A stretch of DNA of 64,000 bases, from positions 62,001 through 126,000 of the forward strand of contig JAGIAZ010000004.1 in assembly GCA_017744605.1 (NCBI GenBank), read 5' to 3'. Source of the stretch: Sphingobium sp. Lineage in GTDB: Bacteria > Pseudomonadota > Alphaproteobacteria > Sphingomonadales > Sphingomonadaceae. A program made the position numbers and the translations under genes. Below, piece after piece: positions 42,621 to 51,043 of this stretch; positions within the stretch are counted from its first letter, which is position 1, and the number at the start of each line of letters is the position of its first letter. Under the pieces are notes generated by a model. The model did no database searches, was not told where the DNA came from, and saw only the letters and a program-made list of their open reading frames with translations.

Positions 42621-44393
42621 TCAGGCCGCTTCGGCGAACGGCTCGGGCTGCTCGTCGGGGTCCGGCGCGGCCCGCACATCGCGCGCGGCGACGACCTTGG
42701 CATGGGCCGCGACCGTGCCGACGCCGCCCCGCGTCGTGTAAGCGCTCGGCGGGAACTGCATCCAGCGCGGCACCCAGCGCTCGACCTTGGCGCGGCCATC
42801 GGCACCGGCAAGATGGTCGCCGATGATCCGCTTCAAGGTCTTGGACTTCTCGCCCGCATTGGCGGTGGCAATCAGCTGGCCCGCCACCTCTCCGACGATC
42901 CGGCCCAGCACCTCGCGGTCGCGGATCAGGCCGAACAGGGCGTCGTCGGCCTGCCACCACTCGGCCATGTCGATGCCGATCTCGGTGCCGACCGCCTCGA
43001 CGGCAGCGCTGCCCGCCGCCAGCGTCTCGCCGATCACGACCGCGATCACCTCCGTGACGGCGGGGTCCGGCAGCTCGATCAGGCGCAGGAACACGCCCGC
43101 CACGCCATAGTCGTCGCCGTTTCCCCCGGTCACGGTTGGTTCCTCCGCAGAGAAGCCGAGCAGGTCGAGCACGGCGCGGCGGCGCTCGTCGAACACCGTC
43201 TCGCCGCGCGCGGTTTCGAGGCTTTCGCGGACCTCGTCGTTGCGCGTCAACTGCGGCTCGGGCCGCACGGTCCAGAGGTGCGAGCCGACGATGGCGTGGG
43301 CGACCATCAGGCGCAGCGCCACCTCGGGCCGGGTCAGCAGCGCGGCGCGGACGGCGGCGTGACGGTGCAGATCGACATAGGTCTGCAGGGTCGAGGTCAG
43401 TTCGGGGCGCTGCGGCTTCGGGCCTTCGGAAGCATCGCCGCTGGCAGCGCGGCGGGCCTCCTTGCGGGTCAGATAGCCTTCGTGGAAAGTCACTTCGCCG
43501 GTCGAACGGACATCGACATAGACGCGCCCGCCCTTGCGCTTGGCGGCCTTCTCATATTCCCACGAATGGAAATGCTCGGACGCGGGGACGATCACGACAT
43601 CGCTCCAGCCATCCTCGATATAGGCCCCGCGCCGCGCCTCGATGGCGGCATTCTGCGCCGTCCAGAAGGCGTCGGGGTCCGCGAAATAGCGATCATCGCC
43701 GAACAGGTCGGCGACGGTCGTGCCCGCATAGCTGTCTAGGTCGAACAGCGCAGCCTTGGCCGCGATCGACTGACCGCCAAACAGCCACGCCTTCAACTGA
43801 TGGCCGCTCGGCGCATAGGCATCAGGGTCGTCGAACAGCGCCAGCCACGCCCGCTGCTGACGCTTGCTGGCTAGAGTCAGGTGGCGGACGGTGGTGCGGT
43901 CGATCTTCTCGTCGCGATAGAGATTGCGGATGCGCGGCAGCAGATTGCCGAGCGCCAGCACGCGGCGGATGGTGAGGTCGGGAAGCCCGAAGGTGGCGGC
44001 GATGTCGTCGACCTCGCGGCCTTCCTTGACCAGCCGGGTAAAGGTTTCCCATTGGGTCACCTCGTCGGGGTCGAGCCGCGCGACGTTCTCGATCAGCGAG
44101 GCTTCGAGGGCGGCGGCATCGTCGCCCGCCTCCATGATCGCGGACGGCACCCGGCCAAGTTCGGGGTCCGCGCCTTCCTCGGCCTGGGCGAGCCGGGCGG
44201 CGTGGACGCGCCTGCGTCCAGCGACCAGTTCGAACCGGCCTTCGGTGATGCCGGGGCGCAGGATGACGGGCACGATGATCCCGCGCCTGCGCACGGTCGG
44301 CAGGATGTCGGACACGTCCGGGGCCTTCTTCCCGTGCCGCATGTTCACGGCGCTGTCGTCGATGTTGCCAATGTCGATGAATTCGAGTTTCAT
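42621..44393 (-). CDS. ParB/RepB-like partition protein
   Basis: 590 residues. The N-terminal ParB nuclease-like domain (GIIVPVILRPG..., FELVAGRRRVHAARLAQ, SLIENVARLDPDEVTQWETF) spans about 1-130. The HTH part with IAATFGLPDLTIRRVLALGNLLP follows. The long C-terminal region (residues 220-590) is larger than in chromosomal ParB and typical for plasmid and ICE versions. Likely serves element maintenance or transcription control. A ParA partner is not seen in this window. AGGAG precedes the ATG. Confidence 0.88.
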   Translation of the reverse strand: MKLEFIDIGNIDDSAVNMRHGKKAPDVSDILPTVRRRGIIVPVILRPGITEGRFELVAGRRRVHAARLAQAEEGADPELGRVPSAIMEAGDDAAALEASLIENVARLDPDEVTQWETFTRLVKEGREVDDIAATFGLPDLTIRRVLALGNLLPRIRNLYRDEKIDRTTVRHLTLASKRQQRAWLALFDDPDAYAPSGHQLKAWLFGGQSIAAKAALFDLDSYAGTTVADLFGDDRYFADPDAFWTAQNAAIEARRGAYIEDGWSDVVIVPASEHFHSWEYEKAAKRKGGRVYVDVRSTGEVTFHEGYLTRKEARRAASGDASEGPKPQRPELTSTLQTYVDLHRHAAVRAALLTRPEVALRLMVAHAIVGSHLWTVRPEPQLTRNDEVRESLETARGETVFDERRRAVLDLLGFSAEEPTVTGGNGDDYGVAGVFLRLIELPDPAVTEVIAVVIGETLAAGSAAVEAVGTEIGIDMAEWWQADDALFGLIRDREVLGRIVGEVAGQLIATANAGEKSKTLKRIIGDHLAGADGRAKVERWVPRWMQFPPSAYTTRGGVGTVAAHAKVVAARDVRAAPDPDEQPEPFAEAA

Positions 44394-44477
44394 GACTTCA
44401 CTCCTTGTGAGTGCCGGTCCGTCGCTCTTTCCGGGATGGCGGATCGGCTTTCGAATGGCGGCGAACGGCCGCCTGCG

Positions 44478-44777
44478 TCATCCGCGTGGTCGCGGAAGCT
44501 CGTCGGCTGCTGCATGGCGCAGCAGGGTTTCGGCCGACTGGATCGAACCGGCGCGGCGCGCGGTGTCGGCCCAGCGAGACAGCGGGAACGGCGTCTCGAA
44601 GCCGAGGTCGCGCTCGATGCCGAGGCCTCCGGCCAAGCGAACCGAGGCGATTTCGGACAGGCTGAACGAGAGCACCGGCACCGGATCGGGTTCGGCCCTG
44701 CCGCCGCGCTGGGCGGCGCGGTGGTTGATGTCGTTCGCGCGCAGGGCGAAGCGAAGATCGGGGATCACGAGGATCAT
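44478..44777 (-). CDS. Hypothetical 99-aa protein coupled to ardC
   Basis: Begins within the ardC stop (ATGA). Composition is ordinary, without membrane helices; a PVPVLSFSLSEIASVRLAGGL segment lies in the middle and a basic end follows. No family recognised. Translational coupling with the antirestriction gene suggests a related role. Confidence 0.6.
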   Translation of the reverse strand: MILVIPDLRFALRANDINHRAAQRGGRAEPDPVPVLSFSLSEIASVRLAGGLGIERDLGFETPFPLSRWADTARRAGSIQSAETLLRHAAADELPRPRG

Positions 44778-45745
44778 GCCGCGATCCTCCCTTCGATGCG
44801 CGCTTCCTGCGCCTCGCGGTGACGGGCCAGCAACCAGTCGGCGGCCTTGGTCGCCGTACTGGCGGCGCGGAAGATGGCGCGATTGTCCTCGCGCAACACC
44901 CCGAGCCATGAACCGATATAGTCGGCGTGACGCACGGTCGGGACGATGCCGAGCGCGGCGCACAGGAAGGCCGATCCCATCTCGGCGACCAGTTCCTCCC
45001 GCGCATAGTCCTTGCTGCCGAAGGCGTTGCGAAGGTCGCGACCGAGCCGCTTGGCGTGGCCGGTGGCGTGGGTCAGTTCGTGCAGGCAGGTCCGGTAGTA
45101 ATTGATCTGGTCGAAGAAGGCGGGCTGCGGCGGCACCTGCACGAAATCGGGGTTCGGGGCGTAGAAAGCGCGCTCCCCGCCGATGCGGAAATCGACGCCA
45201 GATGCGACGATCACCTCCTCGGCAACGGGCACGATCTCGCGTTCGGGCGGCGGCGCGGGATCGGACGCCAGCCCGGCGCGCAGCCCCTCGCACTGCGCGA
45301 CATTGAAGACGGTGAAGCGCTTGAGGAACGGCACGGCGCGGGCCTCGTCGCCGTCGCGCTGGGCGCGTTCCTTCTCGGCCTCGGGGGTGAAGCGGTCGGC
45401 ATAGACCACGGTCACACCATGCTCGCCCTTGCGCACGCAGCCCCCCGCTTCCTGCGCCTGCCGGAAGGTCAGCCACGACTGCGAGGGCCAGCCATGCTCG
45501 ATGACCGCGCCCCACAGGATCAGGATATTGACCCCCGAATAGGTCCGAGCGGTGAGTGCGTTGCGCGGCAGGCCGGGGCCGGTCCCGCCGGGCCTTCCCC
45601 ATGGCTGGACCCACGGGAAGCGCCCGGCTTCGAGTTCCGACACGATACGCGCGGTCACCTCGTCATAGAGGTTCGTCCGGTTGTCGGTCTGACAATCATT
45701 GCCCGCCCTCTTGCGTCGGGCACGGCGGCTGGTGGCTTCACGCAT
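44774..45745 (-). CDS. ardC: ArdC-like antirestriction protein (DUF1738, zinc metallopeptidase fold)
   Basis: 323 residues from the MREATSRR start. The N-terminal ssDNA-binding part has WVQPWG...NALTARTYSGVNILILW and the RKGEHGVTVVYADRF pattern. The C-terminal metallopeptidase-like domain has HELTHATGH (HExxH at 222-226) and ELVAEMGSAFLCAALGI. ArdC-type proteins protect incoming single-stranded element DNA against restriction. First gene of a minus-strand run leading into parB. Confidence 0.92.
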   Translation of the reverse strand: MREATSRRARRKRAGNDCQTDNRTNLYDEVTARIVSELEAGRFPWVQPWGRPGGTGPGLPRNALTARTYSGVNILILWGAVIEHGWPSQSWLTFRQAQEAGGCVRKGEHGVTVVYADRFTPEAEKERAQRDGDEARAVPFLKRFTVFNVAQCEGLRAGLASDPAPPPEREIVPVAEEVIVASGVDFRIGGERAFYAPNPDFVQVPPQPAFFDQINYYRTCLHELTHATGHAKRLGRDLRNAFGSKDYAREELVAEMGSAFLCAALGIVPTVRHADYIGSWLGVLREDNRAIFRAASTATKAADWLLARHREAQEARIEGRIAA

Positions 45746-46099
45746 TGCTGTCCTCCATCGCCACCCAAAAGCAGCATGCCTCCCCGGAAGGCGGGGGTGG
45801 GCGGCGAGACGCGACCAAGAGGCCCGGCTTCGAGCGGGCGAAGACACCGAAGGGCGGAACGGAAGTGGAGCACCCCGAAGGGGTTGGCTTCGTCCGCGAC
45901 GGGCCTAGCAGGGAGCGCCGCCCGCACCCGCCGTACCGGGAGAGGCACAGACAACGCCGCCGCGCCCAAGCGCGGCGTCCGCAGCCACGCCAGCGATCGT
46001 CACCGCATGGACGAGACCCGTCAGGGGCTCGGCGAAGGCCGCCGTCGGCGGTCGAGTAGAGCGCGGTCGCGCCCCGGCGCGAGGCGCAGGATCAGTCCC
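45746..46099. other. Stretch without a recognisable gene
   Basis: 354 bases upstream of ardC, GC- and purine-rich, containing short arrays such as GAAGGCGG and CCGAAGG variants. Open frames here are composition artefacts. Presumably carries the ardC promoter. Confidence 0.4.
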
Positions 46100-46999
46100 T
46101 CAGACGTGTAGCCAGCCCGGATTCTCGTATATCTCGCCATAGCTTCCCGCCTCCATGCAGCGGATGCCGACCGACTCCAGGAAGAAGTGCTTGCCGGCCT
46201 GCCGCTCGTCGCGCGGGTCATCGACATAGACGTACCAAGCGTCGCGCACGCGGTCGGGAAAGGTGCGGAAATACTTGGCCCGCTCGATCAGCAGCCAGCG
46301 CAGGAACACCTCGTTCTCGGCCAGTCCCAGCCCCACGAACAGCAGCGGCTTGTTGAACACGAGATGCATCCAGGTCCGCGCGCCCTGCCATTCACGGCGG
46401 TTCTTGGCGCGGAACAGGTTCTCGTCGCTGCGGCCGTGGATCCAGCCGCCGGCGCGGCGCACCGACCCCATGTAGTGGCTCAGACCGAGGCGGATGCTGG
46501 TCCTGTATTTCGCCATCCCATTGATGTGCCAGATGCCGAAGTCGGCGCAGGGATCGTCAATCTCGTGCCGCGCGAAGTGGCAGCCCCAGGGATAGAAGGC
46601 GGTGAACTTCGGGTCGCGCGGGAACTGGAAGTCGCAGTCCGCCGCCTGGCTCAGCACGTCGTCGAAATTGGTTGTGAGGACCGGCGCGCGATGACGCAGC
46701 GCCCATTCCATGATCCGCCGGTGGTGCGGGAACGGACGCCAGTCGGACATCGTCTTGCAGAACTCGGCCTGCATTGCGCCGGTGCGCCCATGCGACTTCA
46801 ATTCGACGACATCGTAGAATTCGGTGAGCGCGGTGCCCGGCGGCACGGTGTTGACGCCGGGGATGCAGTCGCGCGCGATGCCGATCAGCAGGGCGTCCCA
46901 GCTGTTGACCGCAGCGGCATTGGCATGGCGGTTGATGCCGTTGCCGATCACGAGCGCCAAATCCGGCTCGCGCCGCCGCAGCAAGGTCTCCAGCTTCAT
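46100..46999 (-). CDS. SIR2-like domain protein
   Basis: 299 residues. GNGIN (19-23), VLTTNFDD (107-114), WHING (157-161) and LLFVGLGLAENEVFLRWLL in the C-terminal third match the SIR2-like NAD-binding fold found in defence NADases. No partner gene such as an Argonaute or HerA homologue adjoins it, so it would be a stand-alone SIR2 protein. It lies between ardC and repA-like genes. NAD depletion upon infection is a family property; its trigger here is unknown. Confidence 0.75.
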   Translation of the reverse strand: MKLETLLRRREPDLALVIGNGINRHANAAAVNSWDALLIGIARDCIPGVNTVPPGTALTEFYDVVELKSHGRTGAMQAEFCKTMSDWRPFPHHRRIMEWALRHRAPVLTTNFDDVLSQAADCDFQFPRDPKFTAFYPWGCHFARHEIDDPCADFGIWHINGMAKYRTSIRLGLSHYMGSVRRAGGWIHGRSDENLFRAKNRREWQGARTWMHLVFNKPLLFVGLGLAENEVFLRWLLIERAKYFRTFPDRVRDAWYVYVDDPRDERQAGKHFFLESVGIRCMEAGSYGEIYENPGWLHV

Positions 47000-47071
47000 C
47001 CGTTCCCCCGTCGTTTGATCTGCCCTGACGCCATCACCCCGGTGGCAGACCCTCCGCCACCCGCGAAGGGA

Positions 47072-47776
47072 TCAATATGTCGCATCCTCCACCTGCAGGC
47101 CGAGATCGAAATCGCTGTCGCGGCCGATCGTGCCGAGGTGCCGGTTGCCGTCGAGGTGGGTCAGCCGATAGGCGTGCGCGATGCCGCCTTCGACGCGCGT
47201 GCTGGTGAACCGCTCGGTGTGGACGAGGTCGTTGACCGCAAGGATGTTGAGGGCCGGGCGGATCCGGTCGTTGGCGACGCCGCAATGCTCGGTGATCTTC
47301 TCATAGCTGATCGGCGCCATGTTCATCGCCCGGTTGCGGCGCGCCGCGAACAGGAAATAGAGCTTGAGCGCGTCGAGCTCGGCGCGCGAGCGCAGCCTGA
47401 ACTCCGTGAAGGCGCGGACGCGGTCGCCGAGATAGATCCCGCTCACGGGGAGCTTCGCCCAGTTGGCGAGGGGGTTGTAGTCGGCGAGGCGATAGCCGCT
47501 GCGCTGGCTCGCAATCTTCTCGATCAGCCCGCGCGTTTCGAGGATCGACAAGCCGCCGGCGACCTTCGCCCGGCTCAGATCGGCCGCCTGGCAGAGCTGG
47601 TCGTAGGTCAGCTTCACCGACCCGTCGTCGGGATCCATGTGATGGGCGAGGACGGCCAGCAGCATCAGCGCCGCCGTCTCGTCTGACCCGCCCTGCTGCC
47701 ACTTGAACGCCTTGAGCCCGCCCGCGTCGATCCAGCGGACGGGCAGCTTCACGAACACGGGCCGCTTCGCCTTCAC
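47072..47776 (-). CDS. RepA-like replication initiator (winged-helix)
   Basis: 234 residues from the GTG at 47776, which overlaps the stop of the small membrane-protein gene (GTGA). Starts VKAKRPVFVKLPVRWIDAGGL; then LTYDQLCQAADLSRAKVAGGLSILETRGLI, a clear winged-helix, and a second helical part (RNRAMNMAPISYEKITEHCGV). Such RepA-like proteins are common in alphaproteobacterial ICEs and plasmids. It may support replication of the excised circle. An in-frame extension upstream is not used. Confidence 0.7.
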   Translation of the reverse strand: MKAKRPVFVKLPVRWIDAGGLKAFKWQQGGSDETAALMLLAVLAHHMDPDDGSVKLTYDQLCQAADLSRAKVAGGLSILETRGLIEKIASQRSGYRLADYNPLANWAKLPVSGIYLGDRVRAFTEFRLRSRAELDALKLYFLFAARRNRAMNMAPISYEKITEHCGVANDRIRPALNILAVNDLVHTERFTSTRVEGGIAHAYRLTHLDGNRHLGTIGRDSDFDLGLQVEDATY

Positions 47777-47916
47777 TTCGACTGCCCCTTCACGACGCTG
47801 TGCACGACGTAGAGGCAGCCCGCCGCAAGGGCGATCGCGGCCAGCGCGATGAGCCCGATCCACTGTTCGGGCGGCAGGCCGGAGAAATGGGAGAGGAAAT
47901 CCAGAATGTCCTTCAT
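47773..47916 (-). CDS. 47-aa single-span membrane protein upstream of repA
   Basis: Starts at the ATG at 47916 (MKDILDFLSHFSG). It has one membrane helix (WIGLIALAAIALAAGCLYVV, residues ~19-38) and a short basic tail ending KGQSK. Its stop is fused to the repA-like GTG start (GTGA), so the two are translationally coupled. GACAGGAGC precedes the start. No family known. Confidence 0.6.
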   Translation of the reverse strand: MKDILDFLSHFSGLPPEQWIGLIALAAIALAAGCLYVVHSVVKGQSK

Positions 47917-48186
47917 CGACGATGCTCCTGTCAGTTCGACATGAGCTTTTTTTGCCAGACCCGATCAATCTATATCTAGACACACTCTGTGACAATTCGA
48001 CCGGGAATTAAGGACAGTTCAGAATGAATCCAATTAGTTGCCGAACAATTCCGCAGTGTTCGGGGGAAACGGATTCAGTTCACGAACGAGCGTCCGTGAA
48101 CTTTCGGGGCCTCGCGGTCGCGAATCGCGACGAAAGCCGCGCATCGGATCATGCCCGCGCGAGGACGCCGACGAAATGCAGAAGCG
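47917..48186. other. AT-richer intergenic region upstream of the rep operon
   Basis: 270 bases without a gene. It contains GTTCACG (48078-48084) and CGTGAAC (48095-48101), an inverted repeat with a 10-base spacer, and related GTTC/GAAC words nearby (for example 48016-48059). Could hold the promoter and a replication or control site for the repA-like gene. Confidence 0.35.
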
Positions 48187-48484
48187 CTATTGCCGGATGA
48201 TCGAAGGGCGCTCGCCGAAAGCCGCGATCGCCAGCTCCATCCCTTCGCCGACGATCCAGCGGGCGCGTTCGAGATGCGAGCGCCAGCAGGCCTCCGTATC
48301 GTTGTGAGCCAGGTCGAGGTGCATCAGAGAGGATGCGGCTTCACGCCAGTCTCGACCGGCATCGTCGGCTTCGAGCAGCGCTGCGTAAAGCGCAAGGTTC
48401 CTCCGATCATAGTCGACCACCTCATTCCCAGTTGGCGCGCTTTTGCCGATGCCACTCAAGATACGCCTTCTCCGACCCATTCAT
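48187..48484 (-). pseudogene. Small element protein, apparently frameshifted near its N-terminus
   Basis: The C-terminal 78 residues (YDRRNLALYAALLEADDAGRD...CWRSHLERARWIVGEG) look like a complete small helical domain. The N-terminus that fits it (MNGSEKAYLEWHRQKRANWE, from the ATG at 48484) is in another frame and ends at a TGA at 48424-48422. Joining the two at Trp-Glu/Val-Val needs loss of about four bases. Alternatively translation begins at the GTG at 48420 or the ATG at 48480. Either it is a recent decay or a shorter gene with a misleading upstream peptide. Confidence 0.45.
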
Positions 48485-48540
48485 GTTTCGGGTATTATAA
48501 TGCGTAGCACTAAAATGCCCGATTGTCCTCTAACCTCGGG

Positions 48541-48771
48541 ATGGACATCAAAAAACTTGTCGGAGCGAACGTGCTGCGTCGGCGTCGAGCTGTCCATCTC
48601 AGCCAAGAGGCTGTCGCAGAGAAAATGGGTGTCGATCGCGCCTACGTCGGAGCAATCGAACGTGGCGAACAGAACATCACACTACATAGCCTGTGGGGAT
48701 TGAGTGAAGCTCTCAATCTGCATCCTCGCGATTTCTTCGACGAAACAGCGCTGACCGATCCGGCGGATTAA
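48541..48771 (+). CDS. XRE-family transcriptional regulator
   Basis: 76 residues, essentially one Cro/CI-type HTH domain: IKKLVGANVLRRRRAVHLSQEAVAEKMGVDRAYVGAIERGEQNITL. ATG at 48541 chosen over a TTG six codons earlier. A TATAAT at 48496-48501 may be its -10 element. Its 3' end overlaps the decayed DUF2285-like gene tail-to-tail by 59 bases. It may control element genes. Confidence 0.85.
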   Translation: MDIKKLVGANVLRRRRAVHLSQEAVAEKMGVDRAYVGAIERGEQNITLHSLWGLSEALNLHPRDFFDETALTDPAD

Positions 48772-49493
48772 GGCCGCCGCCAAGGATCGCGAAAGCGCCG
48801 TCGCGACGCATTTGCTCTCCAGAGCTAACCATTCTTCGAACAAGGGATTTTCGATACTCGCCATCACCAGGCCAATCCCCCGGTCCGAGGATCAGCTCGG
48901 CGATCTCTCGCAGGCTTGCGCCGGCCTCGTGCGCGTCAGTAGCATGCAGCGCGTGGATACGCCGCGCGAGCTGCAGATGTGAACGGTGCGAGCCCCTTGG
49001 CACCACAAAGGCGCGGATTGCGCCAATACGCGTCTCAAGATGGGGGTCGTATGGGAGGTCGAAATGTAAGCAGACTGGGCCCGCTAACGCAGTCCCGTCG
49101 TTAATGTCGAGCCGAGTGAATATGCCGTGCCAGTCGACGAGCAGATGCTCGCGACCGTCGCCGCGGAGCGCGCGGACGGCCGCGAGCGCTCCATCGAAGA
49201 CATGAGAGCAATCTTCTTGGAAGGGAGTGGCGCGGGCCGGGATAACACGCGGATCGACGGCCGCCGACCACATCGGCAGCACGATGGCGCAGCTACGCGA
49301 CGGATCCTCAGCGAAAGTGCAGCCCCCATTTCGCGACAAATGCGGGGTCCGCCGCGACGCCGGCGACCGGCACGGCCGGCAGTCCACTGTAGGCTGCCTG
49401 ATAGGCCGGATCCCGCCGCAACACCTCCCACGCAAGCGCGGACCGACCGCGTTGCGAGATCGCTTCGAATGCGTCGAGATCCGGAATAATCAT
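48713..49493 (-). pseudogene. DUF6499/DUF2285-like regulator split by a one-base frameshift
   Basis: The N-terminal 61 residues (MIIPDLDAFEAISQRG, AWEVLRRDPAYQAAY, VAKWGLHF) end at a TGA at 49310-49308. Skipping one base (C at 49313) continues in frame with AEDPSRSCAIVLPMWSA, a long middle part and RIHALHATDAHEAGASLREIAELILGPGDW, ending as this family does. Members of this family carry both halves in one protein, so this copy is broken or needs +1 frameshifting. Confidence 0.6.
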
Positions 49494-49503
49494 TCTCGTG
49501 AGT

Positions 49504-50370
49504 TCAGCCCATTTCACCCATCTGCGACCGGACGAACATCTCCGCGGCCTCGGCCTGGTCGGGACGCAGCGCATCGATCGCCGGCAGATAATCGGGAACG
49601 CGATCACCAAGGAGAACCGAGGGACATTGCCCTTCGACATTACCGAGGTTGGGGCGATGCTGGGCGTAGCCGACGAGCGCCGCCAGTTCTGGCGAGAAGC
49701 CGCGCGCAACCGCTGGCGGGTAGACCAGCCATTGCAGTTCGAATGGCTTGAGCCAGCCGAGGCAGTAGCTGATGACGATCCCGCGCCGCGGTGCGGCACT
49801 GACGTTACCGCCGCCCCCGTGGAGGGTGGAGCCGAGAAAAATCAAGGCGTCGCCTAGCGATATGGTCGGCACGACTGCGTCCTCTTCGGCGAGGACGGGA
49901 ATGTCCTGGTCGAAGTGACTGCCCGTCCACAGCCGAGTGCCCCCATTTTCCCGGGTGAAGGTCGTCAATGGCCACATGACATTGACGAGATATTCGAGTG
50001 TGCCCTTCGGTCCCTGCCACATGTCCTGATCGCGATGCGGTAGCTGCGGGACCGCGCTGGGATGAATCTCGATCGCTTGGGCGAGATTGAGCGCGATCCG
50101 CTCACACCAGGGCAGCAGCATCTGCTCGACGATCTCGCGGACCAGCGGATGCATGACAAGCCGCTCCACCCCAGCCGAGCGGGTCAACAGCGAACCGAAC
50201 CGCTTGGTCCGCTCGCCATAGAAGGCGCCATGGCACAGCGGCGTCGCCGCGAAGCGAGGGGCCAAATCCGCGTCGATGGTCGCGATCAAGGCGGGCTCGA
50301 CGGCGCGCCCGAACACGCACCAGCCATCGCGTGCGAGCATCGCGGCGTGACGGTCGGCGGCGGCGCTCAT
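49504..50370 (-). CDS. Phytanoyl-CoA dioxygenase (PhyH) family protein coupled to luxI
   Basis: 288 residues. The Fe(II)/2-oxoglutarate pattern is visible: HRDQD (His-x-Asp), then a distal His in STLHGGGGN and an Arg in RRGIVISY that would bind 2-oxoglutarate. The ATG overlaps the luxI stop (ATGA). A phyH gene next to luxI has been noted in sphingomonads. It might modify the acyl-homoserine lactone or a related acyl chain; substrate unknown. Confidence 0.85.
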   Translation of the reverse strand: MSAAADRHAAMLARDGWCVFGRAVEPALIATIDADLAPRFAATPLCHGAFYGERTKRFGSLLTRSAGVERLVMHPLVREIVEQMLLPWCERIALNLAQAIEIHPSAVPQLPHRDQDMWQGPKGTLEYLVNVMWPLTTFTRENGGTRLWTGSHFDQDIPVLAEEDAVVPTISLGDALIFLGSTLHGGGGNVSAAPRRGIVISYCLGWLKPFELQWLVYPPAVARGFSPELAALVGYAQHRPNLGNVEGQCPSVLLGDRVPDYLPAIDALRPDQAEAAEMFVRSQMGEMG

Positions 50371-50972
50371 GCCGGCACCCGATCGGCTGCATCGGCATAG
50401 ACCCCAGTCCACCGCAACCGCTCGGGCGTGTCCGGCCGGACGTGGATCAGGAAGGCGCCGATCGGCCCGCCCGGTATGCGCACTGCCGGTCCCAGCGGCT
50501 CGGCCTGCCAACCCATGGCGAGCACTTCCTTGCGGAAGGGTTCAGGAATGACGCCAGTATAGCGTTCGATCCCGCGCTCCAGTGCGACGTCGACCATGGC
50601 GGAGAAGAGCATGTTGCGCAGGGCCCGCCGGCGCTCGGCGCCATGCCGCTGGGGCAGGCAAAGGCGCGTGCTTTCCCAGATCGCCTCGCCGACCGGGACG
50701 CCGAGCGGACAGAGATGCGGAAAGATCGTGCCGAGCATGTGCGGGTGCGTGGTCGGGAACAACCGGATCGATGCCTCGTGCTCGCCGTTCGTATCCGCGG
50801 TGACCAAATAGACGGTATGGGCATTGTCGAATTGGTCGACTTCATACTGGCCGTCGACCACGGGCAACTCCCAGCCGAGCAGGTCGACGAAGAGACGCTT
50901 GCGGTCGGCAAACATGGATCGAAGCAGCGGCTGATGGTCTGCTGCGTGGTAATTGTCGATGACGTGGATCAT
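50367..50972 (-). CDS. LuxI-family acyl-homoserine-lactone synthase
   Basis: 201 residues. The invariant LuxI residues appear at their usual places: Arg24, Phe28, Trp34, Asp46, Asp49, Arg70, Phe84, Glu100 and Arg103, within FADRKRLFVDLLGW, EVDQFDN, ASIRLFPTTHPHML and ESTRLCLP. It makes an N-acyl homoserine lactone from acyl-ACP and S-adenosylmethionine. Gene order luxR-luxI-phyH on one strand, 71 bases after luxR. No lux-box dyad could be picked out with confidence. Confidence 0.95.
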   Translation of the reverse strand: MIHVIDNYHAADHQPLLRSMFADRKRLFVDLLGWELPVVDGQYEVDQFDNAHTVYLVTADTNGEHEASIRLFPTTHPHMLGTIFPHLCPLGVPVGEAIWESTRLCLPQRHGAERRRALRNMLFSAMVDVALERGIERYTGVIPEPFRKEVLAMGWQAEPLGPAVRIPGGPIGAFLIHVRPDTPERLRWTGVYADAADRVPA

Positions 50973-51043
50973 GGGGCGCTCCCGGGCCTGTGGCTGTCGC
51001 GCATGAAGGGAGCAGCGATGGGACCGCCAAAATAGCCGAGCAA

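Noticed and set aside
42702-43739. Long plus-strand frame opposite parB
   Set aside because: Antisense frame with composition typical of shadows; ParB on the minus strand has clear motifs over the same region.
45774-45960. Short GC-rich repeats upstream of ardC, considered as a CRISPR array or iterons
   Set aside because: Units are irregular in length and sequence with no constant spacing; more likely composition bias.
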